A stretch of 64,000 nt of DNA from G963663525 sp963663525 (GCA_963663525.2 CAXXHC010000003.1:1426001-1490000), one strand, 5' to 3'. Positions 9,564 through 18,946 are shown, counted from the first letter of the stretch. Program-made: numbers and translations. Notes: generated by a model not told the origin, from the sequence alone.

Positions 9564-11561
9564 CTAAATGCTCAATTTGGCGGGTTTGAATTTGACGATG
9601 ACGTAATCGATCAGCAGCCGCGTGATGACGATGGCGCTGAACATCGAGGAAACGATGCCGACGAGCAGGGTCACGGCAAAGCCTTTGACCGGGCCGGTAC
9701 CGTAGGTCCAGAGGATGAACCCGGCAAGGGCCGTGGTGACGTTGGCGTCGAAAATCGTCCAGAACGCTCGATCGTAGCCCGACTCCACGCTTGCTCGTGG
9801 TGTTTTATCGATACGCTGTTCCTCCCGGACGCGCTCGTTGATAATCACGTTGGCGTCTACCGCCATACCAAGGGTCAACACGATACCGGCCATGCCGGGC
9901 AGCGTCAGCGTAGCTTCGAAGAACGCCAGCACCGCCATGAGGAAAATCATGTTGCAGACCAGCGCAACGTCGGCGAAAACACCTGCCATGCGGTAGTAAA
10001 TCAGCATGAAAATCACGACCAGCACGAACCCGGCGAGGATCGAAATTTTCCCGGATTCGATGGAATCTTTACCCAGCGTCGGGCCGACGGTGCGGATTTC
10101 CTCGATTTTCACGGGAGCTTGCAACGCACCGGCGCGGAGCACGATGGCGAGGTCTTGAGCCTCTTCCATCAACTCCCGGTAGGGACGCAAGGCGTTTAGC
10201 GTGATCTGGGCGCGACCACCGCCGATTCGTGCCTGAATCACCGGGGCCGACTGAACTTTGTTGTCCAGCACGATGGCCATACGATCCTGAACGTGATCGC
10301 CCGTCACCTGCTCGAACAGCTTGGCTCCCTGGCGGTCGAAACTCATCGAGACGTAGGGGCGGTTCTGGCGCTGGTCGATGTTGACCCGCGCGTCCACGAT
10401 GGTCTCGCCGGTCATCGCCGTCTTGCGTTCCACGACGTAAGAACGCCAACGCACGTCCTGGCCGATGTTGGCCTTTTTGATGACTTCTTCCTCGAAAAGA
10501 ACTTCGCGGTCTTCACCGACCTTGCCTTTGACCCACTCGCGAATCACGCGAATGTTCTTGTTTTCCGGGTCTTTGACAGCCGTGAGGTAGGGAACGGTGG
10601 TCAGGCCGCCCTTGGCGTTGCGGACGCTCTCGCTTTTGAGTTCCCAGCCTTCGGGAATTTCATCTTTATGTTTGAACAGTTCGGTGTTTTCGTCATCGAC
10701 GATTTTAAACACCAGGTGCGCGGTACGACCGATGAGTTCCATGGCTCGTTCGGGGTCTTTGACGCCCGGAATCTGTACCAGGATCGACCGCTCGCCCTGC
10801 TTGGCCACCAGCGCCTCGCGCACGGCCATTTCGTCGATACGATTGCGCAGGGTTTTCAGCACCTGTTCCACAGCATGATTTTTGCGGTAAGTCTGCATTT
10901 CATCAGACATTTCGAAGGAAATCGCGAATTCTTCGTTCCCGGGATTGGGAATCGGAGCCATGTCGCCGAACCAGTCGGTAAGCTTCTTCTGGGCCGCATC
11001 GAGGGCGGCCTTGTCCGCGAACGAAATCGTCATCGCGGGACGCCCTTCGATCACGTGGATTTTTTTGCAAGCGAGCTTTTCGTCTTCGCAGTAGCGATCG
11101 ACTTCCTCGGTCATGCGGTCCACGATGTCCACAAGGGCTTTGTCCACCTCGACTCCCAACACAAGGTGAATACCACCCTGCAAGTCGAGGCCAAGGCTGA
11201 TGCGCTTGGCATAGATGTTCTTGAACCAGGATGGCAGGTAGTCTGGGAGGCTATATGCCAAGGTCGTCTGGCCGGTGGGCACGGTCGCCTCGCCCAGAGC
11301 AAGATCCTGGGTCAGCGATTCGCGGGCTTCTTCCATTTTATCGGCATCCGGGAACGGAACTCGCAGTTTGCCGTCCGCTTCGGTGTACAAAATGGTTCCG
11401 CAATCCAGGTTATGTTCGGTGCAGAAACTTCCCGCCTCGGCGATCTTCTCGTTGACCTCTTGGGTGTGGAACCACCCGATCACGGTCGGGACGAGACCGA
11501 AAATCGATAGGACGAGTAGCGCGATTACGAGAACGCTACGCCACCACCATTCACGAGCCAT
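9564..11561 (-). CDS. secD: Protein translocase subunit SecD
   Basis: 665 aa, somewhat longer than the E. coli protein because of the periplasmic region. It contains SLGLDLQGGIHLVLGVEVDKA after the first membrane segment, a large P1 domain, and the C-terminal five-helix membrane bundle with TLGMAVDANVIINERVREE, which is diagnostic for SecD. AAGGAG precedes the ATG at a proper distance. It lies between yajC and secF, the standard order. SecD pulls exported polypeptides into the periplasm in a proton-driven manner. Confidence 0.96.
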   Translation of the reverse strand: MAREWWWRSVLVIALLVLSIFGLVPTVIGWFHTQEVNEKIAEAGSFCTEHNLDCGTILYTEADGKLRVPFPDADKMEEARESLTQDLALGEATVPTGQTTLAYSLPDYLPSWFKNIYAKRISLGLDLQGGIHLVLGVEVDKALVDIVDRMTEEVDRYCEDEKLACKKIHVIEGRPAMTISFADKAALDAAQKKLTDWFGDMAPIPNPGNEEFAISFEMSDEMQTYRKNHAVEQVLKTLRNRIDEMAVREALVAKQGERSILVQIPGVKDPERAMELIGRTAHLVFKIVDDENTELFKHKDEIPEGWELKSESVRNAKGGLTTVPYLTAVKDPENKNIRVIREWVKGKVGEDREVLFEEEVIKKANIGQDVRWRSYVVERKTAMTGETIVDARVNIDQRQNRPYVSMSFDRQGAKLFEQVTGDHVQDRMAIVLDNKVQSAPVIQARIGGGRAQITLNALRPYRELMEEAQDLAIVLRAGALQAPVKIEEIRTVGPTLGKDSIESGKISILAGFVLVVIFMLIYYRMAGVFADVALVCNMIFLMAVLAFFEATLTLPGMAGIVLTLGMAVDANVIINERVREEQRIDKTPRASVESGYDRAFWTIFDANVTTALAGFILWTYGTGPVKGFAVTLLVGIVSSMFSAIVITRLLIDYVIVKFKPAKLSI

Positions 11562-11626
11562 GTCTGGTACTCCTTGCTGCTAGGTCGATGCCATCCGCCG
11601 TTGCATGAACAACCTTGCGGATTTTC

Positions 11627-11968
11627 TTATTTTTTCTCTTCTTTTACCGAAGGATTCTTCAGCCCGGCGATGGCCGAACGGGCTACCTTGATGCGCACGT
11701 TTTGAGCCACTTCCAGGGTCACGACCTGTTCGGTGAGGTTGGTGACTTTGCCGTACATGCCGCCGGTAGTAATCACTTCGTCATCGTGTTTGATCGAGGC
11801 CAGCATGGCCTGGCGTTCTTTTTCCTTTTTCTGCTGGGGTCGAATCAACAGGAAGTAAAAAATGAACAAGATCACCACGAAGGGAAGCAGCGAACTCCAA
11901 AGACTGGGGGTCTGCTGTCCTTGCGCGGCTTGAGCTATCGTCTGTTGAATGAGTGGCAAAAAGGACAC
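11627..11968 (-). CDS. yajC: Preprotein translocase accessory subunit YajC
   Basis: 113 aa. It has a single membrane segment (LWSSLLPFVVILFIFYFLLI) directly followed by RPQQKKEKE, the invariant YajC arrangement. The downstream cytoplasmic part contains DDEVITTGGMYGKVTNL, also typical. It is the first gene of the yajC-secD-secF operon, 65 nt before secD. It binds SecDF in the inner membrane. Confidence 0.95.
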   Translation of the reverse strand: MSFLPLIQQTIAQAAQGQQTPSLWSSLLPFVVILFIFYFLLIRPQQKKEKERQAMLASIKHDDEVITTGGMYGKVTNLTEQVVTLEVAQNVRIKVARSAIAGLKNPSVKEEKK

Positions 11969-12375
11969 TACATCCTCCTAACTCCGTGAAATAACTAATT
12001 TTTATAGCCATATGCCGATTGTGAAACGTTGACACTTCTACCAGAAAAGCCATGGAGGGTCAATAAAATAAAAAGGAAGCTCCAACAGCGGAACCGCAGG
12101 AGAAGGCGCAGGACGAGAACAGGTTCCGTGTCAGAATCATAACACTTTGATTTTATAATGAATTCCTGCGATTGAGGTTCTACGTGAAGCAAAGATGGTC
12201 ACTCCTGTTCTGTGGTTTCCTAATCGAGATGTCAGCGAGATCCTTTCTTGACATTCTCCCGTCCTTCAATAAGCTTGAAGCAACACGTCGTTTCCAAAAA
12301 ACAAGTTTGATCGTCGGTTCCAGCCCCGGTTAATAGGCAGTTTCCTTGGACTTTAAGGGCAAGAGAGGAAAGAGA
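11969..12375. other. Intergenic region between divergent yajC and FHA gene
   Basis: About 400 nt that must hold promoters for both flanking transcription units. I see a TTGACA at 12248-12253 on the plus strand but no convincing -10 at the right distance, and no RNA gene. Short reading frames here have no recognisable content. Confidence 0.5.
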
Positions 12376-15231
12376 ATGGCGAAGGACAACAAAAAAGCTT
12401 CCAGCGGGTTTTTCGACAATGCGCCTTCCAGCAAACTGTACGAAAAGACTACGGAGATCGATTCGAAGACCGGCAAGCCCGCAATCATACAAGAAGCTCC
12501 CGAAATTCTTGAAGAAATCTCGGTATCCAAGTCCTCCTCATCGTCTTCCGCACCTCCTCCGATTCCCGGCGGGAACGCGCAGTCTCCGTCCGAAGAACAG
12601 GACTCGGTGGAACAGCAGGTGGACGACGCCCTGGACTTCGCCGAACGGAACGGCGAGAGTGCCCCGCCAAAATATTTTAAAGATGAGAATCCCAACGGTT
12701 TGGCGGACGAACCCACGCACATTCTGGACCTTGAAGAAATTCAGAGTATGCCGGAAATCAAAAGTGCCAAGCTGCACGTCATTGACGGTCCGGAGCGCGG
12801 CAAGGAATTTCTCATTTCCTACAACGAAATGTTCGGCGGGAGAAGCATCGAAAATGATTTCGTGATTTCCGACCTCGCGATCTCTCGACGCCATTTTCGC
12901 ATCACCCGAAGTATCGACGATTACATCCTCACCGATCTGGAAAGCGGCAATGGAACCTACCTCAACGGGGTTCGTATTCACCAGCAGGTATTGAATCACG
13001 ATGACGTGATTGTGGTGGGTAAAAGCGTGATCCGTTTTACCAGCGAAGCTGACGAAGCATCCGCTGAAGCGCAGACATCGAAAAAAGAAACAGGATTTCC
13101 AGCGCCGCCACCGACTTCCGAGGCGACAGCACCACCTCCCACGCTTAAGAAAGACGCTCCATCGGAGGTCGAAAACAAAAAAACGATGGAAATGGGTTCG
13201 TTGCAAAGCGAGTCGGCGGTCCGTCGGGAGGATACTCCCACTCCTCCGTATCCTCCTGTGCAGAAAAAGACCCTGGATATGGATGCGATTCGAAGCGACG
13301 AGATCCCGGTTCAAAAGCCAAAGATGGAGAAAGCAGCTCCCCCGCCTCCACCTCAGGTCCAGACTTCGCAAGAGCCGAAAAAGACTTTGGAAATGGGGAG
13401 TATCGAGGTCGAGTCGAAACCGGCGGATCGACCGCAGCCCAAGGCGAAACCCGTCGTCAAGGAGGAGGCTCCGGCAAAACCGACTCCCAAAGTCGAAATA
13501 AAAACGCCACCACCACCACCCAAAGCACAGAAAGAACCTAAAAAAACTCTGGATATGGAGGCGAGTCCGCCCGAAACGAAACCGGTCGAAAAGGCACAGC
13601 CCAAGGCGAAATCCGTTTCCGAGGCAAAGGTTCCAGCCAAACCAGCTCCGACGAAAACGCCGACCCAGGAGGCATACAAAAGAAATGTCGAGTTGGACAC
13701 TCTAAACGTGGAAGCGTCTGTCCCCGCTACAATCGAACCTCCCCCCAAAGAGACTCCCAAGCAGGCTAAGGAACCGTATCAAAAGCCGAAAACGGCTGAA
13801 GAACCGACCTTCGTGCAGACTCGGACACGATCCGACGTTGCGCAAGTTCCTTCCTCCACAAAAGAAAAAGAAGGTTCGGGAGGATTGGTGGTGGCTGTGC
13901 TTGTGGCGATGGTCGCTGTGGTGGCGGTCGGAGCGATCGTGCTTTTCAGCCAGCAAAAAGTTGCTCCACCCAGCAAACCCGTAGCGGAACAAGCCGAGCC
14001 CAAACTCGATCCAGTCGAATTGAAGGTTAAAAGCCTGATTGAACAGGCACGTGTGCAGCTTAAAAACGACATGTTCGACAATGCCATCGGCAAATGCGAG
14101 CAGGCGCTTCTGCTTTCCGCGAACAATACCGAGGTGCTGCAACTCAAATCCTGGATCGCCAAAGAACGACGGTTCAAGGAAATTGTCGAGCAGGCCGAAA
14201 CCAATCTCGGAGAAGGAGATCCGAAGGACAGTCTCGAAGCCCTGCGTGAAGTATCCAACGAATCGAAATACCACGCCAGTGCCCTGGAATTGCTGGCGAA
14301 ATTCGATGCACTTGCTATTCAGAAACAGGTGGACGAAGCCGAAAACATGATGCAGCGAAGGCAATACGAAGAGTCGCTGGAAATCGTCAATCGCGTGCTG
14401 ATTCGCAAGCCTGGGCATATCCAGGCCAAACGTATCAAAATCATCTGCGAGGCGAAGCTTGCAGGGAAAACCGTCGTGACGGCTCCACCGCCTTCCGCTG
14501 TCAGAGAACCGGAACCGGAGCCCCCGAAGCGCGAACCCGTTGCACCGCCGCCACCCAAAGCCGAACCCAAGCCTTCCAGCCCCCCGCCACCGCCGAAAAC
14601 CGCTTCCGCGCCTCCTGCGCCGCAGGAAGAGGAACATGAAGGTATGCACGTGACCGGACAGGGGGATCTCAAGATGCCGATACGGAGTTTCCAACGGCAG
14701 AAAATCAGCGACGCCATCGAGGAAGCCCGGGCGATTTCCACCGGCTGGGGATACAAGCCGACCATTCGAGAAGCATCGAACCTGTTGAATAAACTTACGA
14801 AATTCAAAAAAGACTGGGACACCGGACGCAATGCTGCCGACGACAACGAGCCTTCCAAAGCCATTCCCAAGCTGAAAAGCGCGTGGGCTACGGCGCGGGA
14901 AATTTCGGCGGATTCCGACTACGAAAAAGACATCCGCAACATGCTCGGCAATATGTATTATTCGCTGGGCAAGGGATTCGAGGGCGAACAGGAATGGGTC
15001 AAGGCGGCCAAATCGTACAAGCGAGCCTTGACGGCCAAACCGGGCCATATTCGAGCTTCCAGAGCGATGGAGGATCTCGAAGTCACCGCTAAAAAGCTGT
15101 ATTACAAGGGACTTGCAGCGAAAAACAGCGACCCGGAAGAGGCGAAGAAGCAGTGGAAAACCGTGAAGCAACTCGTTACGAAAAACAGCAAGTGGTACCT
15201 TAAAGCCGAGGAAGGGTTGCAAAGTCTCTGA
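12376..15231 (+). CDS. FHA domain, single membrane segment and TPR-rich periplasmic part
   Basis: The open frame could start at TTG 12346, but ATG 12376 has AGAGGAAAG just upstream and is preferred (951 aa). Residues about 132-222 are an FHA domain with its signature residues in order: GGRS, SRRHF and a NGTYLNG loop; FHA domains bind phosphothreonine peptides. Residues about 223-500 are a disordered Pro/Lys/Glu region with a motif KKT(L/M)(D/E)M recurring near nt 13173, 13267, 13378 and 13540, and a diverged KRNVEL copy at 13678. One hydrophobic helix (about residues 503-525, GLVVAVLVAMVAVVAVGAIVLF) crosses the membrane. The remainder holds TPR-like helices, a Pro-rich linker and more TPR, presumably periplasmic. 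A terminator follows. Likely role: linking a Ser/Thr kinase signal inside the cell to envelope protein complexes (inference). The TPR and FHA parts are clear; the function is unknown. Confidence 0.85.
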   Translation: MAKDNKKASSGFFDNAPSSKLYEKTTEIDSKTGKPAIIQEAPEILEEISVSKSSSSSSAPPPIPGGNAQSPSEEQDSVEQQVDDALDFAERNGESAPPKYFKDENPNGLADEPTHILDLEEIQSMPEIKSAKLHVIDGPERGKEFLISYNEMFGGRSIENDFVISDLAISRRHFRITRSIDDYILTDLESGNGTYLNGVRIHQQVLNHDDVIVVGKSVIRFTSEADEASAEAQTSKKETGFPAPPPTSEATAPPPTLKKDAPSEVENKKTMEMGSLQSESAVRREDTPTPPYPPVQKKTLDMDAIRSDEIPVQKPKMEKAAPPPPPQVQTSQEPKKTLEMGSIEVESKPADRPQPKAKPVVKEEAPAKPTPKVEIKTPPPPPKAQKEPKKTLDMEASPPETKPVEKAQPKAKSVSEAKVPAKPAPTKTPTQEAYKRNVELDTLNVEASVPATIEPPPKETPKQAKEPYQKPKTAEEPTFVQTRTRSDVAQVPSSTKEKEGSGGLVVAVLVAMVAVVAVGAIVLFSQQKVAPPSKPVAEQAEPKLDPVELKVKSLIEQARVQLKNDMFDNAIGKCEQALLLSANNTEVLQLKSWIAKERRFKEIVEQAETNLGEGDPKDSLEALREVSNESKYHASALELLAKFDALAIQKQVDEAENMMQRRQYEESLEIVNRVLIRKPGHIQAKRIKIICEAKLAGKTVVTAPPPSAVREPEPEPPKREPVAPPPPKAEPKPSSPPPPPKTASAPPAPQEEEHEGMHVTGQGDLKMPIRSFQRQKISDAIEEARAISTGWGYKPTIREASNLLNKLTKFKKDWDTGRNAADDNEPSKAIPKLKSAWATAREISADSDYEKDIRNMLGNMYYSLGKGFEGEQEWVKAAKSYKRALTAKPGHIRASRAMEDLEVTAKKLYYKGLAAKNSDPEEAKKQWKTVKQLVTKNSKWYLKAEEGLQSL

Positions 15232-15258
15232 TCGCGCTACGAATTGAAATCAATTGAA

Positions 15259-15293
15259 AACGCCCGGACGGTTTTGAACCTCCGGGCGTTTTT
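15259..15293 (+). terminator. Intrinsic terminator of the FHA-TPR gene
   Basis: Stem CGCCCGGA (15261-15268) pairs with TCCGGGCG (15281-15288), followed by seven T's. A TIR element inserted at the TTAA that closes this T run, without breaking the hairpin. Confidence 0.85.
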
Positions 15294-15297
15294 TTAA

Positions 15298-15471
15298 CCC
15301 GCATAATTCATGAAGAATCTACTGCGACTTGAAAATCCTCGATCTTTCACTTGCTTCACGATTTTCATCCTCGACAGACTGTAAAGTATGCCTGCGGGTG
15401 AAAATCGGTCCAACTTCATGAAATATCTTCGGTTTTCTGCGTCTCGCTACGATCCTCATGAATTATGCGGG
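15298..15471. mobile_element. MITE-like TIR element, copy 1
   Basis: A 174-bp non-coding element with perfect 16-bp terminal inverted repeats (CCCGCATAATTCATGA at the left, its complement at the right) and a 4-bp direct duplication TTAA on each side (15294-15297 and 15472-15475). It shares about 95% of its sequence with an inverted copy at 36750-36921. Internal GATTTTCA / TGAAAATC segments allow a long hairpin. No transposase gene is inside; it would have to be mobilised in trans. It sits just after the terminator of the FHA gene. Confidence 0.85.
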
Positions 15472-15509
15472 TTAACGGATGCTGAAAAACGAACCATGGA
15501 TTATGAGGA

Positions 15510-16868
15510 TTATTCCGCCGAGGGCTCGACTTCCTCGGTCATGGTTTCTCCCCGAGGATGGAACGGGTCGAAGTGATAGCCAATGGACAACGACGTGACG
15601 TGTTTGAAAGAACGGTATTTTCCCGGCAGGGGACTTCCGCTGTCCACGGCGATATCGCGGGGTGCGATAATGCTGAGCATGTAGGCGGCATCGGCGAAGA
15701 AACCACTCCATTCCACGCCAAAACCGGCGGCGACGTTCACCCGGTGGCCGTCTGGCTGCACCGGACCGATGGCCGAATCGGGCACCACGTTGGAATCGTA
15801 GGCCACCCCGGAGCGCAACGTGTAATGTTCGAGGAATCGCCATTCTCCGCCAAGTGAAACCTGAAAGCCGTCCCGGAGGTTCTGCAGCGTGATATCGTCG
15901 TTACGCGTCAGGTTCGGACCTTCGTAAATGCCCTTTTCCATTTGGATTTTCTGGGTTTCGTACTGGGACCAGCTAAAGTACCAACCGTCCAATTCCAGCG
16001 AGAAATCTTCCCACAACCATGCCCGCGCCCCGAACGACACCTGGTGCGGCACCGTGATTTCCAAGCGGAAATCCTGATCGGGAAAACGCCAGGCCCACGG
16101 GGAAATGACGTCAAAATCCATCCTGCCGTCGAATCGGAGTGTTACGCTGGAGCGGTATCCAGCCCCGAAACGCAACCAGTCTGTGGCTTGATAGCTCAAT
16201 CCGGCATTCGCGCCCCAACACCATCCCTGTCCTTCAAAAGACATCCGGTTGTCGATGGAGGTTTCCTCGGCGGGAGCGTTGCCGACAGTCAAATTGCGAG
16301 CGGTGACTACTTGACTCCACACGGCGTCGAATCCCACGGCGAAAGAAAATCCCTCAAAAGGGCCGAAGGAAAGGTTGGGGTTGAGTGTTATCGAACTGAC
16401 GGAGTTGTGCACGACGTCGAAGCCGCCCTGCCAGTTCTCCGGCCATTCCAGTATTTTTCCATAGTTAGGAAATGCCGCGAGGCCCGCCGTGAGCCATTCG
16501 GTGATGCGATAGGAAGCATAGACGTGTGGTGCAAATTTCGGCACGATGTCCGAGTCAGTGGTGTTGCCGTCGGCGTCGGTGTAGGTGCTGGTAGGTATGT
16601 ACAGAGTAAGGGCCGCTTCCAGCCAGAGTTCCTCGCCCAGTAGGGTGATGTTGGAGGCGTTGGCGTACTGGGTGGAAGGCCGCCCGCCCGCCGCCGTGAC
16701 CGCGCCCGCCTGACCGACGGATTCGGCGGAAACCTCCTGCAATAGAAGGTAGGCCGCCCGGCATTCCGAAGGCTGGGCGAGAAGCGACAGCACACACGTT
16801 GCAAGCACGGCGATAGCGTGCGCCACGAATCCGCATGTGGCCTTTTTCCGACCGGATGGCGTCAGCAT
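15510..16868 (-). CDS. FadL/OmpP1-like outer-membrane hydrophobic-compound porin
   Basis: 452 aa. An N-terminal signal sequence is followed by AAYLLLQEVSAESVGQAGAVTA...ASNITLL, the conserved N-terminal hatch of the FadL/TodX family (A...G.A..A...D.S....NPA-like). The rest is an amphipathic beta-barrel with many Trp/Tyr/Phe girdle residues (GYRSSVTLRFDG, WSQYETQKIQME, FGVEWSGFFADAAYML), and the final strand SLSIGYHFDPFH resembles the terminal strand of the family. The family moves long-chain fatty acids or aromatics across the outer membrane. Its ATG overlaps the stop of the upstream gene (ATGCTGA), so the two are translationally coupled. The partner resembles a VolA-type lipase N-terminus, consistent with lipid uptake. 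Confidence 0.85.
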   Translation of the reverse strand: MLTPSGRKKATCGFVAHAIAVLATCVLSLLAQPSECRAAYLLLQEVSAESVGQAGAVTAAGGRPSTQYANASNITLLGEELWLEAALTLYIPTSTYTDADGNTTDSDIVPKFAPHVYASYRITEWLTAGLAAFPNYGKILEWPENWQGGFDVVHNSVSSITLNPNLSFGPFEGFSFAVGFDAVWSQVVTARNLTVGNAPAEETSIDNRMSFEGQGWCWGANAGLSYQATDWLRFGAGYRSSVTLRFDGRMDFDVISPWAWRFPDQDFRLEITVPHQVSFGARAWLWEDFSLELDGWYFSWSQYETQKIQMEKGIYEGPNLTRNDDITLQNLRDGFQVSLGGEWRFLEHYTLRSGVAYDSNVVPDSAIGPVQPDGHRVNVAAGFGVEWSGFFADAAYMLSIIAPRDIAVDSGSPLPGKYRSFKHVTSLSIGYHFDPFHPRGETMTEEVEPSAE

Positions 16869-18490
16869 CCGGATGTCCTGAAACGATACAGCATGACGAG
16901 ATCTTCTTTGGTTTCAATAAATTCCGCTTCGAGCAGAGCCTGGATACGATCTTGTTGCGACAGTCGAATCGCTTCGAGCACGCGCAGAATATTTAAAAAC
17001 GTATTGGTGGCGGTTTCGAGGTTTTCTTGCGACGCCTGGGCGATCGGTCCATCGCCCTCCAGCAATCCGAGGGTAATCAGTACGTCGGCACGCACATCGA
17101 GAAATGGGGAAAGCCACGTGTCACCCTCCACCAGGGGAAATCCCGCCCGTGCGAGATCGAAATACACTTCTCCTACCACGCCCGCTTCGTTTTCTCCGGT
17201 GAGACCGTCATTGGCGGCGACGACGTATGTTGCCGATTCTTCAAGAGTTTCTTGGGGAGTCAGGCGGATCAGGCTCTCGCCGGTTTCGAGGGTTTCCACA
17301 TTGACGGCAGCCTCTACAGGGGTCAGTTTCCCGTTGGTGGATTCCCGGTACAGCCGGACGCTTTTTTCCGTGGCGCTTAGAGAGTCTACGGGGGCTGAGA
17401 TCGTGAACGTTGGTTCGAAATCCGTTCCGGCGTCGGAGCAGATTTCCACCGCCTCGCCGTCTTTAAGCGCGAATCCCACCGCCCCATCGGGGCGCAGGGC
17501 ATTGCGTCCGAGCACCACTAAAGTGGGGTCGAAGTACCAAGCTTGCGGGTTGGTCGCGATCGTGAACTGAAAAGCCGTAATAATTTCGCTGCGTTCCCTG
17601 CGATCCCCCACGAGGTTTTTCCAGGCGTTCAAGCCGTGAGCGGTAACGAGTCGGGCCTCTTCGAGTTCGCGGATGCGTTCGATATCTTTGAACAAATTGA
17701 TTCTTCTTGCACCGTCGGAAGAAAGAAACGACGTTTCCGAGGACAACAGGGTAAACACACTGTCACGCTCGAACGTGTACCCTTGAGTGTCGCGAGGACC
17801 GGAAACCTCATCGCCTGCAAGCGCCACGAAGTAGGTATGTCCGGCCAGAAAGCGTTCCGGCATCATCGTGATCATCGGGGAGCGGTTACGGAAAGTCATC
17901 ATGTACGGCGGTTCGGTTTTTCCGGGAAGATTGAACAGAAGGTGGTACTCTTCCGGTGCGATCGGGACGGGCTCGTTCGGGTCGGTGATGTCGAGGAAAA
18001 AGAAATTGGCGTTGTCCAGGTTGTCAGCCTCGTTTGCGAGGTAGGGCACGAGGGATTCAGCCTCCAAAGGACTTGAAAAAGGAATTTCGGGCGTGAAAAA
18101 TTCGGGAATGTAGCCGTTTCTTGCATTCATTCCCTTTTTTAGATCCTGCGTCAGGAGGGAATCCTCCTCGATGTCGTATCCGCGCTCCTCGGATTCCAGC
18201 ACTTTGTCTGCGTCGATGATCCATAAATCCATTTCTTGGGGCGAAGATGTCGGGGCATCGATGCCGGGAACCTCCAGATCCAGGGCATACTTGGCAACGG
18301 GGTTGAGAAGATCGTTGGGCAATGGTACGACGTTGGAGTCGGGGTTGTAGATCAGCCGTGCGGGGGGCATATTGGCTTCGAAATCCGTGGTTTTTCTGGA
18401 GAAATCGGAGCAGTTGCAGGCCAAAACAGCCAGCCACAAACCAAGCATTACCCCCGCCAATCGTGCCGTAAACCCTTGCGCGACTCTCAT
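16862..18490 (-). CDS. Lipoprotein similar to N-terminal region of bacterial virulence-factor lipase (VolA-like), lacking a lipase domain
   Basis: The frame opens at GTG 18580 with no ribosome site. ATG 18490 has GAGG about 9 nt upstream and starts a clean lipoprotein signal (MRVAQGFTARLAGVMLGLWLAVLAC), so 542 aa is preferred. The mature part begins with NPDSNVVPLPNDLL, which closely matches the start of the Lipase_bact_N family (PF12262; NP..N.VPFPNDLL). It continues with Ig-like beta sandwiches including LFNLPGKTEPP...MTMMPERFLAGHTYFVAL and a second ALR...DGAVGF...RLTPQETLEESATYVVAANDGL (Big-5-like). In Vibrio, VolA is a surface lysophospholipase cotranscribed with fadL. Here the protein ends without any GxSxG hydrolase domain, so it may bind lipid or dock an enzyme rather than hydrolyse. 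It is the first gene of the pair. Confidence 0.75.
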   Translation of the reverse strand: MRVAQGFTARLAGVMLGLWLAVLACNCSDFSRKTTDFEANMPPARLIYNPDSNVVPLPNDLLNPVAKYALDLEVPGIDAPTSSPQEMDLWIIDADKVLESEERGYDIEEDSLLTQDLKKGMNARNGYIPEFFTPEIPFSSPLEAESLVPYLANEADNLDNANFFFLDITDPNEPVPIAPEEYHLLFNLPGKTEPPYMMTFRNRSPMITMMPERFLAGHTYFVALAGDEVSGPRDTQGYTFERDSVFTLLSSETSFLSSDGARRINLFKDIERIRELEEARLVTAHGLNAWKNLVGDRRERSEIITAFQFTIATNPQAWYFDPTLVVLGRNALRPDGAVGFALKDGEAVEICSDAGTDFEPTFTISAPVDSLSATEKSVRLYRESTNGKLTPVEAAVNVETLETGESLIRLTPQETLEESATYVVAANDGLTGENEAGVVGEVYFDLARAGFPLVEGDTWLSPFLDVRADVLITLGLLEGDGPIAQASQENLETATNTFLNILRVLEAIRLSQQDRIQALLEAEFIETKEDLVMLYRFRTSGC

Positions 18491-18811
18491 GGTTCGATGC
18501 CTCGATGGTTTCTTCCTTTTCGAGGAAGAATCCGGTGTATGCGATTGTCGTTTCACTTCACGCTTTCTCGATGATTTCACCGTACCAGAAATCGATCGGT
18601 GTTCCTAAAAAAAACGAATGATTTTCGCCCGCGAAGCCGTTTGTCATGAGTTCGGGAAGCCGTAGATGCGCTGGTTTGGGAAAACATGGTGTAAAAAAGT
18701 TGTGGAAAAATAAAAAAACGCATCCTTTCCCAAAGGCCCATTGCATTTGCTTCGAAAATGTGGTTTAGCTGACCACGGGTTTGATGAGGATCGCCTTTGG
18801 CGATGGAATAC
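18491..18811. other. Divergent intergenic region upstream of the TPP riboswitch
   Basis: About 320 nt between the minus-strand lipoprotein gene and the riboswitch. It must contain the thi4 promoter and the promoter of the lipase-like/FadL operon, but I find no convincing pair of -35/-10 boxes. It includes a poly-A/T tract around 18696-18720. Confidence 0.45.
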
Positions 18812-18893
18812 GGTTGGGGTGTCGGCTCGAAGAAGTCGGCTGAGAACAGACCCAGCGAACCTGATCCGGATCATGCCGGCGTAAGGGAACCGT
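18812..18893 (+). promoter_or_regulatory. TPP (thi-box) riboswitch
   Basis: The conserved thi-box pieces appear in order: TTGGGGTGTCGGC near 18815, GGCTGAGA (18839-18846), ACCC, then CCTGATCCGGATCATGCC (18861-18878) and GCGTAAGGGAA. P1 can be closed by CGGTT (18812-18816) and AACCG (18889-18893). Pyrophosphate- and pyrimidine-sensing loops are both present, so it should bind thiamine pyrophosphate. It precedes thi4-thiE and is followed by an intrinsic terminator, so TPP would terminate transcription. Confidence 0.95.
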
Positions 18894-18915
18894 AAGGAAA
18901 TGGCACAAATTTGGA

Positions 18916-18946
18916 GTGCGGAATCCCACGGGTTCCGCACTTTTTT
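18916..18946 (+). terminator. Riboswitch expression-platform terminator
   Basis: Stem GTGCGGAA (18916-18923) pairs with TTCCGCAC (18933-18940), followed by six T's, between the TPP aptamer and the thi4 ribosome site. This is the expected regulated attenuator. Confidence 0.9.

Noticed and set aside
15388..15576. 62-aa ORF in the MITE-like element
   Set aside because: It crosses the element border into the FadL gene antisense; no ribosome site.
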